Shown here piece by piece: positions 9,139 through 19,300 of a stretch of DNA of 64,000 bases. Position numbers and translations under genes: made by a program. The stretch spans positions 44,528 to 108,527 of the forward strand of contig NPFB01000067.1 in NCBI GenBank assembly GCA_014084085.1, given 5' to 3'. The notes under the pieces are model-generated. The model saw only the letters and a program-made list of their open reading frames with translations. It was not told the DNA's origin and did not search any database. Source of the DNA: Hondaea fermentalgiana (Eukaryota; Sar; Bigyra; Thraustochytrida; Thraustochytriidae). Each line of letters begins with the position of its first letter. The first letter of the stretch is position 1.

Positions 9139-11508
9139 TTACTCGTCGTCACTATGGTGTTTTCGTGGAAGCACACTCGTAGCCAATTTTGCAAGAAGCT
9201 GACCCAAGGTCTTGGGTCTGCCGTGGCTCGAGCTGTCGCTCATGATGCTTTCAACCTGCAATTCCGACTTCAAGGTAAGAGGATGACTGTCGCCAAGGTT
9301 CGCACGCCGGATCTCGAGGCTCTCTTGCGCAATGCCGAGATCGCGCGTAGCAGCCGCGAGCCAAAAAAGAGACTCCGCAGTCTGATCATTGTCCGTGCCC
9401 AGACGCTCCTCACGAATTTTCACTGAGAGCTTCAGGTCCGCGAGGCCCGCGCTGTCGCCAAGTCCCATGCGCGCGCGGCCCAAGGCGAGATGAACGAAAC
9501 CGAAGCGAGGATGCGTCGCATCGTTTGGAAAGATCACCCTGAGATAGGCGTCCGACTGCTCCGCATACGAAAGGGCCTCCTCGAAGCGTCGAAGATCGGA
9601 AAGGACGAACGATGTCCAGTACATCGTAACAGCCACATTCTCATGACCGGGCCCAAATCGCTTCTTCTGAATCTCGAGAACACTTTGGTATTGCTCAAGC
9701 GCCTCGCTATACTTCTCTTGACGGTGGAGCGCGCTCGCTATGCAAGCCATGGTCATCGCCGTGTAGGCATGGTCAGGACCGAGCTGTTCCGAACGGATGC
9801 CCAAAACCCGCCGATACAAGTCAAGCGCTTCATCGTATTTGCCCTGGTCCTGGAGCATGACCGCCATGTTGTGCATTGACATCGCGGCCAAAGGGTGCTT
9901 GGGCCCAAGCGTCCTCTGCCGGATCTCGAGAGCAGCTTCGTACTTTGCGTATGCTGCGGCGTATCCGCCTCTCGATTGCAGCACATTTCCCATGTTATGC
10001 AGGGTTGTAGCGTATGCAACATCATCCTTCATGTGTTCTTCAGCCTCCGATATCTCCTCGTAGATAGCAAGTGCCTCGTCGTATCTTGCGAGGCGTCGCA
10101 AGACACTTGCAATGCATCCTTTGGTCCCCAAAATTTTGCGATCGTCGTCGGAGGCCAGGGTTTGGCGAATTTTAAGGGTTTTCTCAAGGAGCTCGAGGGC
10201 AACAGTGTAGTCACCCTTGGCCTGGTGCGTCAGTGCAAGGCTCTGCTCGGCTGCTGCGGCCTCGAGACTTTCCTCCCCATAGGTCGACTGCTCGATCTCA
10301 CAGACCTCGGTAAATAGCGCGAGAGCTGCTTCGAATTGACTGAGGTCACGCAAAAGTGAGGCCACGTTGCGCATGAGACGCACAGCTTCTGGCGACGTGT
10401 CTCCAAAAGCTTCCCTTCGCTCCGCGAGAATATCCAAGGCCGTTTGCGCAAGCCACTCGCGCACCTTGCTAAGAACCGCCCCATTGATTGCGTAAAAACC
10501 ACCCGGAATCTTCTCCACGGCATCCATGATCATCTTCCTGTCACCCTCGTCATGACACTGCGCGGTGGCGAGCTCGACGCCCGCGAGCACGCGGGAGATT
10601 GCCGCAGAAGACCCTGTCTCCATCAGGTCAATAAAGCGTTTCGTCTCGCTGGGTGCGAAAATGGGCTGCAACGATTGATGACACTGCACCGCGCCATAGA
10701 CCTCCCAGACGCACCACATGCGCGTCAGCGGCGTCGGGCTTTCCCACTTGTCGAAGAAAATAAGACGCTCGTCGAAGAGCTCAATGGCCTCGTGCAAGCC
10801 GCGCGAAAGAAGATCCATGCGGGCTTGCATAACATCCGCGGGGGCAGATTGATCGCCAAAGTTGACGAGCTTGGGCTGATTGGCAGAGAAGATATCAAGC
10901 CACACGAATGTGGTCGCAAGATCGCGGTCTTGTGACTTGTAGTAGGTGACGATGGCCGTCACCAGGTCGCCGAACTTGCAGCTGCGTGCTTGACTCACAA
11001 AAGCGCCAGCAAAGGGCGCCCCGACGCGCTCGTCGCCGTCATCCGTAGTTTCGGCAAGGAGAATATCGAGGTAAAAGGTTGACTCACGGTACGTCTGCGA
11101 GAGAACGACTTGCTCGCAAACGTCCTCGATTGTCCAGTCTTCGCGGGGCTTGAGCTCGACCTGATCAGCTGTGAACCGAACGTATCCGTCGATATAGGCT
11201 ACGGCCCCAACTTTGCGACCGCTCCGCACGGCAACGGTACTGCCCTTGCGAACGTCTCTCGTTGCACCATAGTGATTAGTGGCGACGAGATCCTCCAGCG
11301 TCTTGTACAGCTCTACGCCAGGCGCAAGAGATTGATTGCAGATCCCATTAAAGATTTCTTGCAGCGCCAATACGCTCACGCCACGGTACCAAACGACCTC
11401 ATTGCTAAGGTTATCTTCGAGCTCCTTGCGTACATTTTCCTTCACCTGCACGAGTGCGGCCGCCTTTGACGCACGCAGCCCTGGGGCCGCACGACTGGCA
11501 CGCAACAT
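9139..11508 (-). CDS. Kinesin-light-chain-like TPR protein with a novel N-terminal domain
   Basis: 789 residues from ATG 11508. Residues about 365-720 form eight or so tetratricopeptide repeats of the 42-residue kinesin-light-chain/nephrocystin type, each with a spacer such as LGPKHPLAAMSMHNMA and LGPDHAYTAMTM. The N-terminal 340 residues are not TPR. They include FVWLDIFSANQ (near residue 205) and LTRMWCVWEVYG (near 260), a W-L-D ... R-x-WC-x-WE pattern that resembles a module found in front of TPRs in other algal and protist proteins and that may be a distant TIR/HET-like alpha-beta fold. No catalytic residues can be assigned. This is not a true kinesin light chain, because there is no heptad coiled coil for heavy-chain binding. 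The architecture suggests a sensor or scaffold. Confidence 0.8.
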   Translation of the reverse strand: MLRASRAAPGLRASKAAALVQVKENVRKELEDNLSNEVVWYRGVSVLALQEIFNGICNQSLAPGVELYKTLEDLVATNHYGATRDVRKGSTVAVRSGRKVGAVAYIDGYVRFTADQVELKPREDWTIEDVCEQVVLSQTYRESTFYLDILLAETTDDGDERVGAPFAGAFVSQARSCKFGDLVTAIVTYYKSQDRDLATTFVWLDIFSANQPKLVNFGDQSAPADVMQARMDLLSRGLHEAIELFDERLIFFDKWESPTPLTRMWCVWEVYGAVQCHQSLQPIFAPSETKRFIDLMETGSSAAISRVLAGVELATAQCHDEGDRKMIMDAVEKIPGGFYAINGAVLSKVREWLAQTALDILAERREAFGDTSPEAVRLMRNVASLLRDLSQFEAALALFTEVCEIEQSTYGEESLEAAAAEQSLALTHQAKGDYTVALELLEKTLKIRQTLASDDDRKILGTKGCIASVLRRLARYDEALAIYEEISEAEEHMKDDVAYATTLHNMGNVLQSRGGYAAAYAKYEAALEIRQRTLGPKHPLAAMSMHNMAVMLQDQGKYDEALDLYRRVLGIRSEQLGPDHAYTAMTMACIASALHRQEKYSEALEQYQSVLEIQKKRFGPGHENVAVTMYWTSFVLSDLRRFEEALSYAEQSDAYLRVIFPNDATHPRFGFVHLALGRARMGLGDSAGLADLKLSVKIREERLGTDNDQTAESLFWLAAATRDLGIAQESLEIRRANLGDSHPLTLKSELQVESIMSDSSSHGRPKTLGQLLAKLATSVLPRKHHSDDE

Positions 11509-12671
11509 CGTGTTAGCAACCCGGGCTGGCTGGCTGGGTAAAGAAAGGAGGTAGGCCTAGTTGTTTGGGTTCGCTCGTCGCGGTCCTCGCCAGGTCGGTC
11601 GCCGCCAAGGAAAGCCGACGGCTTTCAGCAAGTTGCGTCTCCTCGATCAGAATTCGCCTCTACTCCAGTCGCTTCAGGTTGCTTGCGTTCACGTTTTGCT
11701 GGTCTCTTTCAAGTGCGTCTGTTCGTCAAGCCATGGAAGGTGATGGGTTGATTCTAGTGGGCTGGGCGCGACTGTGCGCGTGTGAAAGTGTGCACTACTT
11801 GGAATCGCCGCCGCTGCCGTCATAGCCAGGGTCTAGCAAGTGCTATCACGCGGCCAGCGCGTACCCCAGGGGGCATCTTTGAGTTTGCGCGCAGGCTCTC
11901 GATGCCTGCGACAGGCAGGTGATAAGTGGGGCCGCGAGAAAGACTCGGAGACTGCCACCTCGTTTGAGAAGATCCGGCCAATGTCTCTTGTATACGTATA
12001 GTTGTGTGCTAATGTGAACAAATGAAGAGGGTCAGTTTTAGGAGCCAATCGCCAAGCTCGGGCTGGACGAGAAGGAGATTGTGAGGAGCTCTGCATGTAG
12101 TATTGACCCAAAATCGAGCGGAAAGGTCGGCGATTGTCTTTTGTGAAATTTAGAAAAAGGCTCTACCGTTCCATCTCCGGCTCCAAAGTAGAAAAAGGCT
12201 GCCTTCACTAGCTAGCTGGCTGGCCATGCCCACGTATACTTTGCGTCTGCGGGCAGAGCTCCTACCGTGGCGCGGCGTAGCGTGGCGTGGCATGGCGTTT
12301 GTGGATCAAACACGTCTTTTGCCAACTTTTCTCACGCACGCCGCGTATTCAGTGAACTTGTTGTCCAGCAAAAGCAGGCCTAGCTTTCTCGGGACATCAG
12401 GGTGGACCATGCACCGGGCGGACAAATCACGATGAGGCTGACGGTACAACGCAGACCAAGCCTTGCGAAAGGTGCAAATGGCGGTACGAGAAGGAGCATG
12501 ATAAAGGTGGCGCATCGGTGTAAAAGTAAGGGACATGTGAACCAAGCTAGCCTCTGACTGACGCCAGTCCCAATAGTCCAACGAGGCCCATGGACTACCA
12601 CACCCACCTGCATCAAAAAGAGAGGCCAACGACAAAACGAAACGATACAGTCCCGTAAAGCGAGGGCAAGA
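11509..12671. other. Divergent intergenic region, TPR and PA-7TM genes
   Basis: Contains a GTAGGCCTAG palindrome at 11551-11560, an AGGCCTAG at 12376-12383, a CTAGCTAGCTGGCTGG block near 12207-12222, and a TGGCG-type pentanucleotide tract at about 12268-12299. No credible gene. Confidence 0.5.
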
Positions 12672-14405
12672 ATGCCAGCTCAGCGCTCGCGTTTGCGAAT
12701 ACTCACCGTCCAGGTATGCCTGATGCTGCTCTCTGGACCTCGGGCGTTGGGTCTCGAGGTCGTCTACTCCGGTGGCAACTTTTCACTGCCCTCGACAAAG
12801 TTCGGAAGGTACTTTGGCAAGCAGACCTGCGACCCAATCGCTGCGCCCGTTGCGATGCTATTTGAGCCCGACCAGCTCTGCGGCCCGTCGTTTGCTCACG
12901 ATTACTCGGGAACGATTCTCCTCGTGTACGACATGGTATACCCGGTGGGAAAGATCGTTACGCAAGGGGTTGAAATCGACTTTGGAAACATAGGCTGCTC
13001 CAAAGAAGCCATGTACGAAAAGCTTGCCACATCTGGTGCCCTTGCTGCAGTAACCATGGCCATCGACCCTTTGCCAAGTGCTGGGGAATTCCTGCATGGC
13101 GCATCTGATCATGACCCCGACCTATACTCGCGCATCCCGCTCTTGAGCTTACAAATCAAAGACGCTTTGGTCATAACCAATCTCTTGACGCAGGGAGAAT
13201 TTGTCCAGCTCGTGGTCTCATGCGATGAGCCAAACCCAATGCTTCCATATTTGCTTGCCATGTCGTCGATGGGCCTCGTCTTTGGCTTAAGTGATCTAGC
13301 CCTGGGTTTCTGGGCCTTGTACTTTGTCGCAAACGCGTCGACACACAGCGACAAATGGTGTTGTCGACGCGTTCGATGGAACCCGAACAAGAGCTTTCGC
13401 GCTTCGTCCAAACACTCATCGAACGAGGCATCGTCAAACGCCATGAAAATCGATAATGCCAGTGGCGTCCATGAGCGCGCTCGCGCGAAACGACGCAAGG
13501 TGCGCGGCCATATGGAAATCATGCTCGCCTTTGGCATTGTCAACACAGTGTCGGGTTTCGTGGGTGTTCTCGGTTGCAATGGCTCCATCTCACACTCCTT
13601 TCTCGTTGACGATGCGCATTTACACTTTGGCGTCAAGACATTTTTTGCGTCCAGACTCGTTGGGTTGAAGATGTTCTGTATTCTGCTCGTTGCCATATTC
13701 TGGTACGAGATGTCAGCTGCAATGCGGCAAATGCGCAGTGTCGAGAGCATTTTCAGGACGCGCCCGTTCGCGATTATCATCATGGGCGTTCTTGTCGTTT
13801 TGCCCAATAATGTGACGACGATCATTTATGCGAGCTACCTCAAAGTCGACCTAGACACGATCACTTGGCTGTACACGAGCCTTGCGTCTGCTGTAGGGGT
13901 CGCTTTTGTTGTTTCGGGTCAACGCATGATTCGTCAACTCAAAGACCATATGCAAACAATTGCATCGACAACGAGAGACCAGCCAGAAGCGATGCGTGGA
14001 GTGCGACGCTTTGCGCTGCACATGGCCAGATGGTTGCATGTCTTTGCTGCCTTTTCATTACTTCAAATTGTTCTCGTCTGCGTCTTTGTCGGAGGCTCAC
14101 TCCTCTTCGAGTCGCCTCAAGCCTATGTTCTTGCCGTTGTGCTTATAGGGTCTTGTGGGATTATAACACAGGCAAGTCAGATTATGGGTTTGCGTGGGCC
14201 TTCGAAAGCTAGCGCGTCAAACCCGCGAACCTCGTCAGAGACGATTGAAAGAGATGCCCCAGCCAACAAGGCAACAACAGCGTCAAGCAAGAGGGGATCT
14301 CAACTCATTCTTTCTAGCACAAATGCTCAGGGATCCGATGCTCCTGGTGCTCAGGGTGAGAGCTTGTTTGCGACCAATACGAACATGCTGCTCACCGCAG
14401 CTTGA
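12672..14405 (+). CDS. Seven-helix membrane protein with a PA-like ectodomain
   Basis: 577 residues from ATG 12672. Residues 1-27 form a signal peptide ending near RALG. Residues 28-190 are an extracellular or luminal region that looks like a protease-associated (PA) domain: GTILLVYDMVYPVGK, then a CSKEAMYEKLATSGALAAVT block, with paired cysteines (53, 70, 109, 184). Seven hydrophobic helices follow at about 192-221, 281-302, 324-347, 366-390, 397-418, 453-478 and 484-505, and a Ser/Thr-rich cytosolic tail of about 70 residues. The layout resembles a receptor (signal peptide, ectodomain, 7 TM, tail), but no known GPCR family motif was recognised. The loop between helices 1 and 2 is basic and long (about 60 residues). 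Function unknown. Confidence 0.75.
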   Translation: MPAQRSRLRILTVQVCLMLLSGPRALGLEVVYSGGNFSLPSTKFGRYFGKQTCDPIAAPVAMLFEPDQLCGPSFAHDYSGTILLVYDMVYPVGKIVTQGVEIDFGNIGCSKEAMYEKLATSGALAAVTMAIDPLPSAGEFLHGASDHDPDLYSRIPLLSLQIKDALVITNLLTQGEFVQLVVSCDEPNPMLPYLLAMSSMGLVFGLSDLALGFWALYFVANASTHSDKWCCRRVRWNPNKSFRASSKHSSNEASSNAMKIDNASGVHERARAKRRKVRGHMEIMLAFGIVNTVSGFVGVLGCNGSISHSFLVDDAHLHFGVKTFFASRLVGLKMFCILLVAIFWYEMSAAMRQMRSVESIFRTRPFAIIIMGVLVVLPNNVTTIIYASYLKVDLDTITWLYTSLASAVGVAFVVSGQRMIRQLKDHMQTIASTTRDQPEAMRGVRRFALHMARWLHVFAAFSLLQIVLVCVFVGGSLLFESPQAYVLAVVLIGSCGIITQASQIMGLRGPSKASASNPRTSSETIERDAPANKATTASSKRGSQLILSSTNAQGSDAPGAQGESLFATNTNMLLTAA

Positions 14406-15057
14406 AAGCTATATTTCTCTGTTTCTTCCCTTGCGCCCTCCATGATCTTGCGTACGCGTGAGTGACAAAATACTCTCTTGCACGCCAGCAACTTTGCGAG
14501 CGTATCACAAGCCCTTTGGTGTATCAGCCGCGCCGACTTTCGAACACGCTGCGCCCTCTTGCTCCTTGCGTGCCAGCCTCACGTCTTGGCGCTCGCAAAG
14601 GACCAAATCAGCTCGGGACCGATCAGTGGCGTCCCGAGCGTGAAACGGCCGCGCAGCACGAGACAGGAAAGACAGACGAGCACGTCAAAGGAGAACTGCA
14701 ACCACCTTGGGCTTTGAAGGAGAGGGAGACATCCGACACGCGGGCGAGGGTCGCGCGCGCGCGCTCGCGTGCGCTCACTCGAGCTGTTGCTGTGCCTTGC
14801 CTCGCCTTGGCTCGCGCGTCTGCTCGCCGCTTTGCGGTCGCGAGGTCGAGATCGAGTTGAGGAGTCGAGACGGGACAGCACCGTCAACGTCGGGGACTGA
14901 CTGCGAACAGCGGCGCCAGCAGCAGCAGCAGCAGCAGCAGTGGCGGCGGCAACGACCACGTCGACGGCGACAAGCGCTTGCGAGCTCGTCCAAAAAGAGC
15001 AGCGAATTGTGTCGAAAAAGAATCAGCCTTGTGTCCAGCTCGACGTGCAGCAGAACC
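14406..15057 (+). promoter_or_regulatory. Upstream region of the Borealin-like gene
   Basis: 652 bases between the end of the 7-TM gene and the next start codon. It includes GCGCGCG/CGCTCG-rich DNA near 14748-14830 and a CAG trinucleotide run at 14917-14940. The coding frame stays open through part of it, but the Gln-rich translation looks like leader rather than protein. Confidence 0.45.
14917..14940 (+). repeat. CAG trinucleotide run
   Basis: Eight CAG units in the presumed 5' leader of the Borealin-like gene. Confidence 0.9.
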
Positions 15058-16062
15058 ATGGCTCCACGACCGGTCATGGGCAAGAAGAAACGCGCGGTTG
15101 CGCGAAAAAAGGCCGGGACGGCGCCGCTGAAGAAAAAAGCTGCCATGCACGAAACGGACGCCACGGCATTCCTCGAGGACCTCGAGGTAGAATTCCGAAG
15201 CCGATGCAAAATGATCGAGTTCGACGCCGAGCGCCAGGCAGACTCGGTCCGCAGTGCATACAGCAGCGAGATCATTAAACTACCCAAGAACATTCGCGCC
15301 ATGAACGTCCGCGAGTTCTGCGAGAAACACGGTGGTCAAATTAGCTCCGTCCTCGAGCAGGACCGCAAGCGGATTCTGGAATCGCCCAACGTTGTTCTGC
15401 AGTCCGCCAAGGTTGTTTCGCTAAGCATGTCCATGCGTAAAGCTGCCAAAGGCCCCGGGCAGCGTGTAGGTACTCCGGGATCGGCGCTCAGCCTTCGCAA
15501 TCGCGCAGCGCTTGGTGCGCACAATAGCGCCTTCAAACGAGCCGATAACAAGGTCTTTAGCACTCCAAGCCGAGGGCTTGCTGACACAAGCGGAGTCAGT
15601 GACCTGACGAGCATCTTTGCCGGCACACCAAAGTACGCGGGGGGTAATAACTCCGCGGCACCGACCCCGGCTACTGTTGTTGCAGCTGGTCGAGGCGCCC
15701 GACCCATGCGTCGCGGTGAGAGCATCATGTCCGTCAATGGGTCCCCTCTTGTGGCCACGGTCACGCCGGGATCGAGACCGCAGCCGCCAATGTTTGATGA
15801 GAGGAGTGCGCTGGCCATTAAACTAGAAGGCTTTGATGCTCTTGCAGCACAACTAGGAAGTGGCAAAACGGGTGGCGACGAGGCTTTGAAACAGCTCGAG
15901 AGTATTCGCAAAGCTGTGGATGACCTCATTGGCCAGACGCAAACCTCGAGCATTCTCAACGCTTCACAAACATCATCATCATCATCATCATCATCACAGC
16001 AAACGCCCGTTTCAGCAAGCGACGTTGCGTCTGGCTCAGCAAACTCGCAAGGTAGTTCATAA
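15058..16062 (+). CDS. Borealin-like chromosomal passenger complex subunit
   Basis: 334 residues from ATG 15058. The start sits just before a basic stretch (GKKKRAVARKKAG). Residues 30-85 match the Borealin/Nbl1 N-terminal helix that packs with survivin and INCENP: FLEDLEVEFRSRCKMIE, then IIKLPKNIRAMNVREF. Near residue 220 the segment RRGESIMSVNGSPL matches the GEkIYSiSmNGSPL-type motif before the C-terminal dimerisation domain of animal Borealin, and residues 240-300 are helical and could be that domain. The chromosomal passenger complex (with Aurora B) corrects kinetochore attachments and controls cytokinesis. Residues 300-334 are a Ser/Gln-rich tail encoded partly by a TCA/ATC microsatellite. 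Identification rests on motifs read by eye. Confidence 0.82.
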   Translation: MAPRPVMGKKKRAVARKKAGTAPLKKKAAMHETDATAFLEDLEVEFRSRCKMIEFDAERQADSVRSAYSSEIIKLPKNIRAMNVREFCEKHGGQISSVLEQDRKRILESPNVVLQSAKVVSLSMSMRKAAKGPGQRVGTPGSALSLRNRAALGAHNSAFKRADNKVFSTPSRGLADTSGVSDLTSIFAGTPKYAGGNNSAAPTPATVVAAGRGARPMRRGESIMSVNGSPLVATVTPGSRPQPPMFDERSALAIKLEGFDALAAQLGSGKTGGDEALKQLESIRKAVDDLIGQTQTSSILNASQTSSSSSSSSQQTPVSASDVASGSANSQGSS

Positions 16063-16394
16063 CGGTTGTAACGATGCTTGCCTGCCACATATGCAACGCT
16101 CTTGGGAAGCTGTCTGCCCTCTTTTGTTTCTTTATTCTTTTTCATAATAAAGTCGGCAAGGGCTGGCCCCCTTGTCCCTCTTTTTCTTTTTCTTCTTCTT
16201 CTATTTCTGTTCTATTCCCTTTGATCTCGGGACTTCGCTATCGATCTGTTTTGAACGAACAATTGCACCAACAAAAGGCTGACCATCGTAGTGGAAGGAT
16301 TGGCAACGAGCAAAGTCTGCTTAGTTTCATATTCATTATTCCTTTTAGAGATCAGGTAGAGTGCAGTAAAGACGACATTACCACCTTACTGAGG
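16063..16394. other. Convergent intergenic region
   Basis: 332 bases between the stop codons of the Borealin-like and first Tmc-like genes. A T-rich stretch occurs at about 16130-16220. No gene; likely 3' UTRs. Confidence 0.6.
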
Positions 16395-19300
16395 TTAGAT
16401 TCGATTCTTCTTGAACTCGCGCTGTACAAAGTCCTTGAGAATCGGAAGTCTGCCAAAGAGCTCCTCAGGAACCATCAACAGGAGACGGCGCGTGCGTCGC
16501 AGCGTCTGATCCAAAGTTCGAAGCACGTCTCGCACGACAAATACGTACAGGACCGATGTCAGAATGATGAAAATGGCAAGAATTGCATTGCGCTTCGCTT
16601 TGCCCGATAAGAGACTGCTCGTGACGCCCTCAACGTAAATGATGACCGAGGTGGTGAACTGATTTTGCAAATAGTCCTCTTCAAGCTCAAGGAGCTCGGA
16701 AACGTCAGCGTCTGTAAAGGCTTCGATTTTACTGTCCCCATTGTACTCGTCGACCAAAGTTTTCAACCCTTCAAGGAATTGAAAGCTTGCTGCGGAGAGT
16801 CCTCCTCGCATCACGCCATGCATAAAAGCATCGCAGTCTTCAACCGTAGGTTTGTTCTCCAGCTGTCGCCAACGGTGACACCCATTCTCTAGTATGAGCT
16901 CGACTTGATCGGGTTCGGTTGCTGCATAGTGCAGAAGGCCGGCCGAATTTCCTCGTCCATTGAAGAGCCCATCGTTCACATCTTGGAACATCTGCATGAC
17001 TGATGTAACGTTGCTGTTCGAGACAGAGAAATAAGGATCCTTTTGGAATTGGGTCCCCGCAAAGAACATGAGCAGCGTGTGCTTGACGAGTCGAAGCGTC
17101 GCGCGACGAAGACCTCCCAGATTGACAGATATGGGAACATGCATAAAGTACTCCATATTTGCGAAGAAGCCCACTTCGAAATTGAGCGCGTAGAAGATCA
17201 AAGCCATATTTCCGGGCAAAGATAACCTTGCCAGTGTTCCCCATGGCATGCTTGCCTTTGCTGAGGCGCGCGATGATGTGTTCCTCGTCTTCATACTTCC
17301 ATTTGAGCCTCGATCCTGCGTCTGATGGGAGGCAGGAACTGGAACTACTGCACCTCTTTTTGCCCGCCAGCGGCCCCAGCGTCTGCGACATGGTCTACAG
17401 CAGAGAAAAGTGAGTATCTTCCCTCGAAATGACACATTTACCTCGCCTTGCCCGCGGGAAGTTCCAGAAGAGCTTTTCATCTTCTTTCGACGCGATGCCT
17501 TGCCCTCCTTCTGAGACTGCTTTCCAAACTGAGCGGCCAATGCTTCGTGCGACACATCGTGAAAGTCCTGCAACCGACTCTTACACTTCGACGTGATGGT
17601 ACCGACCGAGTATGGCGGGATAGATCGAAGAACCTGCAAAACCTCAATCTTGTTGCGTTCAATCATGAGGATCAACGGCGCAATGAATGCGAGCAACAAG
17701 GAAACCTGGAGAACGAGTGCGAGAGTGACAGCAACGAGAAAAATGGGTACCATCTCGGAGATTCGGCTCTCCGCGATCGTCATGTACTCAAACGTCGTCC
17801 GGTTGAGATCTTGCAGGTATGAGGTAGGCCCATTCACTTGATTCAGGAGCAAGTAGACATCCGGATTGTCGAGAGTGAATGCAGACAAATCTTGCTGTGC
17901 CATTTGATTCGCAACGCTGACCAACAAAGACGTTGCTTCAAACAAAGACTGAATGGACTCCTCTGTCTCGCCGAGTTTCAGTTCGAGTAGCTCCGTATGC
18001 GCCGCCGTATATGCTTCGGATACACTGTCTCCCTTGCTACGGTAGGAGATACTTTCTCTCTCGATTGTTTTCAAAGTTGTGGCTTGCAGCGAAAGCTCTG
18101 CCCGCAATGCATCCTCCGTGATGCCTGCTGGTAGCTGCACTCCTTGATTGATGAGGTAGAGTCCATGAACGCAATAGGCGAGCGAAACCGACGTGAAGCG
18201 GCGAAACCCTGCGCGATTTAAAAAAGAAATCTCGTCGGCATAGAGTTGAAAGGAGTTTTCCTGGATGACAAAGTAAATGACGGAAAAGAGCAGCACAAAA
18301 CTCACCGTGGCCAGATACTTCGTACTCAACTTTTGAAGCATAGGAGACATGTGCTGACGCGTCATCTCTTCATGCAGCATTTTGCGAAGATACGCCGTCG
18401 CTGCACCCTCCTCTGTGCCCGTACTCGAGGCCGACTTTCCACTTCCGTATCGGTTGCCAAGCATTGCTTTGGAACTTCCAATTTCCGAAATGGAACTGCG
18501 AGCATAGGATGACAACGCACGCGATGGAAATCTGCTCTTGCTCGAAAATCTGAACTGATTGCCAGACGAGCCCATATTACCAAGCTCGTCGCTGGTCCGA
18601 GTACCGATTTGGCCTCCGAAAGGAGATACTGGACTCGTAAGACTTCCTGGGCTACTTGGGCCAAATCCAGACTCTGACTGACTCGTCGTCGCGTTTGATC
18701 TGCGAGCTGGACGTTCGATCGTCACCGCAATGCTGATTCGGTCGAGCTTCATTCCCTCAAAGTCATACGTGCGAACCTGGCATGTGATGGAAACGATGCG
18801 ATTTTCCCATTGTTCCTTGAGTGTGACGAGATCGATCTCGGTCCAGGTGTCTCCGGCAGCAACAAGGTCGTTTCGCAGCTCGTTGTAGTCCTCGACAATG
18901 TCATCTGCAGTGAGCGAGGTGCCACGTAGGTGCGCCTCGTAGTCGCGAAGGTGCGTGAATCGCTGCAAGAGCTGCGAACAAGCTAAGTTCGCGCCAAGCA
19001 CGCGACCCGGGTCGTGCGAGGCGGACGCCAAAAAGTATCCAAACCAGCGTTCTTCTTGCGCAGGTGGCTCCGAAATATTCTCGAGCGGGCTTAGGCTGAC
19101 AAAGATCGTAAAATCGACGCCGTTGCTTGTGTATGGTGCAAGGCGCATAGAGGTCTCCAGGAGATGCTGCTGCGAGGACACGAGGAACGTCCGCACAGCT
19201 CGCCCGAAGAAGGGCGACCATCCCTCCTTGAAAAACGAGGATACAATAGTCTGCATGTGTGTGGAAAAGGGAGGGACGAGAAAGTCGCGCACGTTGCGGC

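Noticed and set aside
9139..10440. TPR region as a true kinesin light chain
   Set aside because: No N-terminal heptad coiled coil; the repeats alone are common to many KLC-like TPR proteins.
17393..17439. A 47-nt intron-like stretch (GTAAAT ... CTGTAG with pyrimidines) in the first Tmc-like gene
   Set aside because: Removing it shifts the frame, and the unspliced frame continues in full agreement with the paralogue (GLRRATLRL region).
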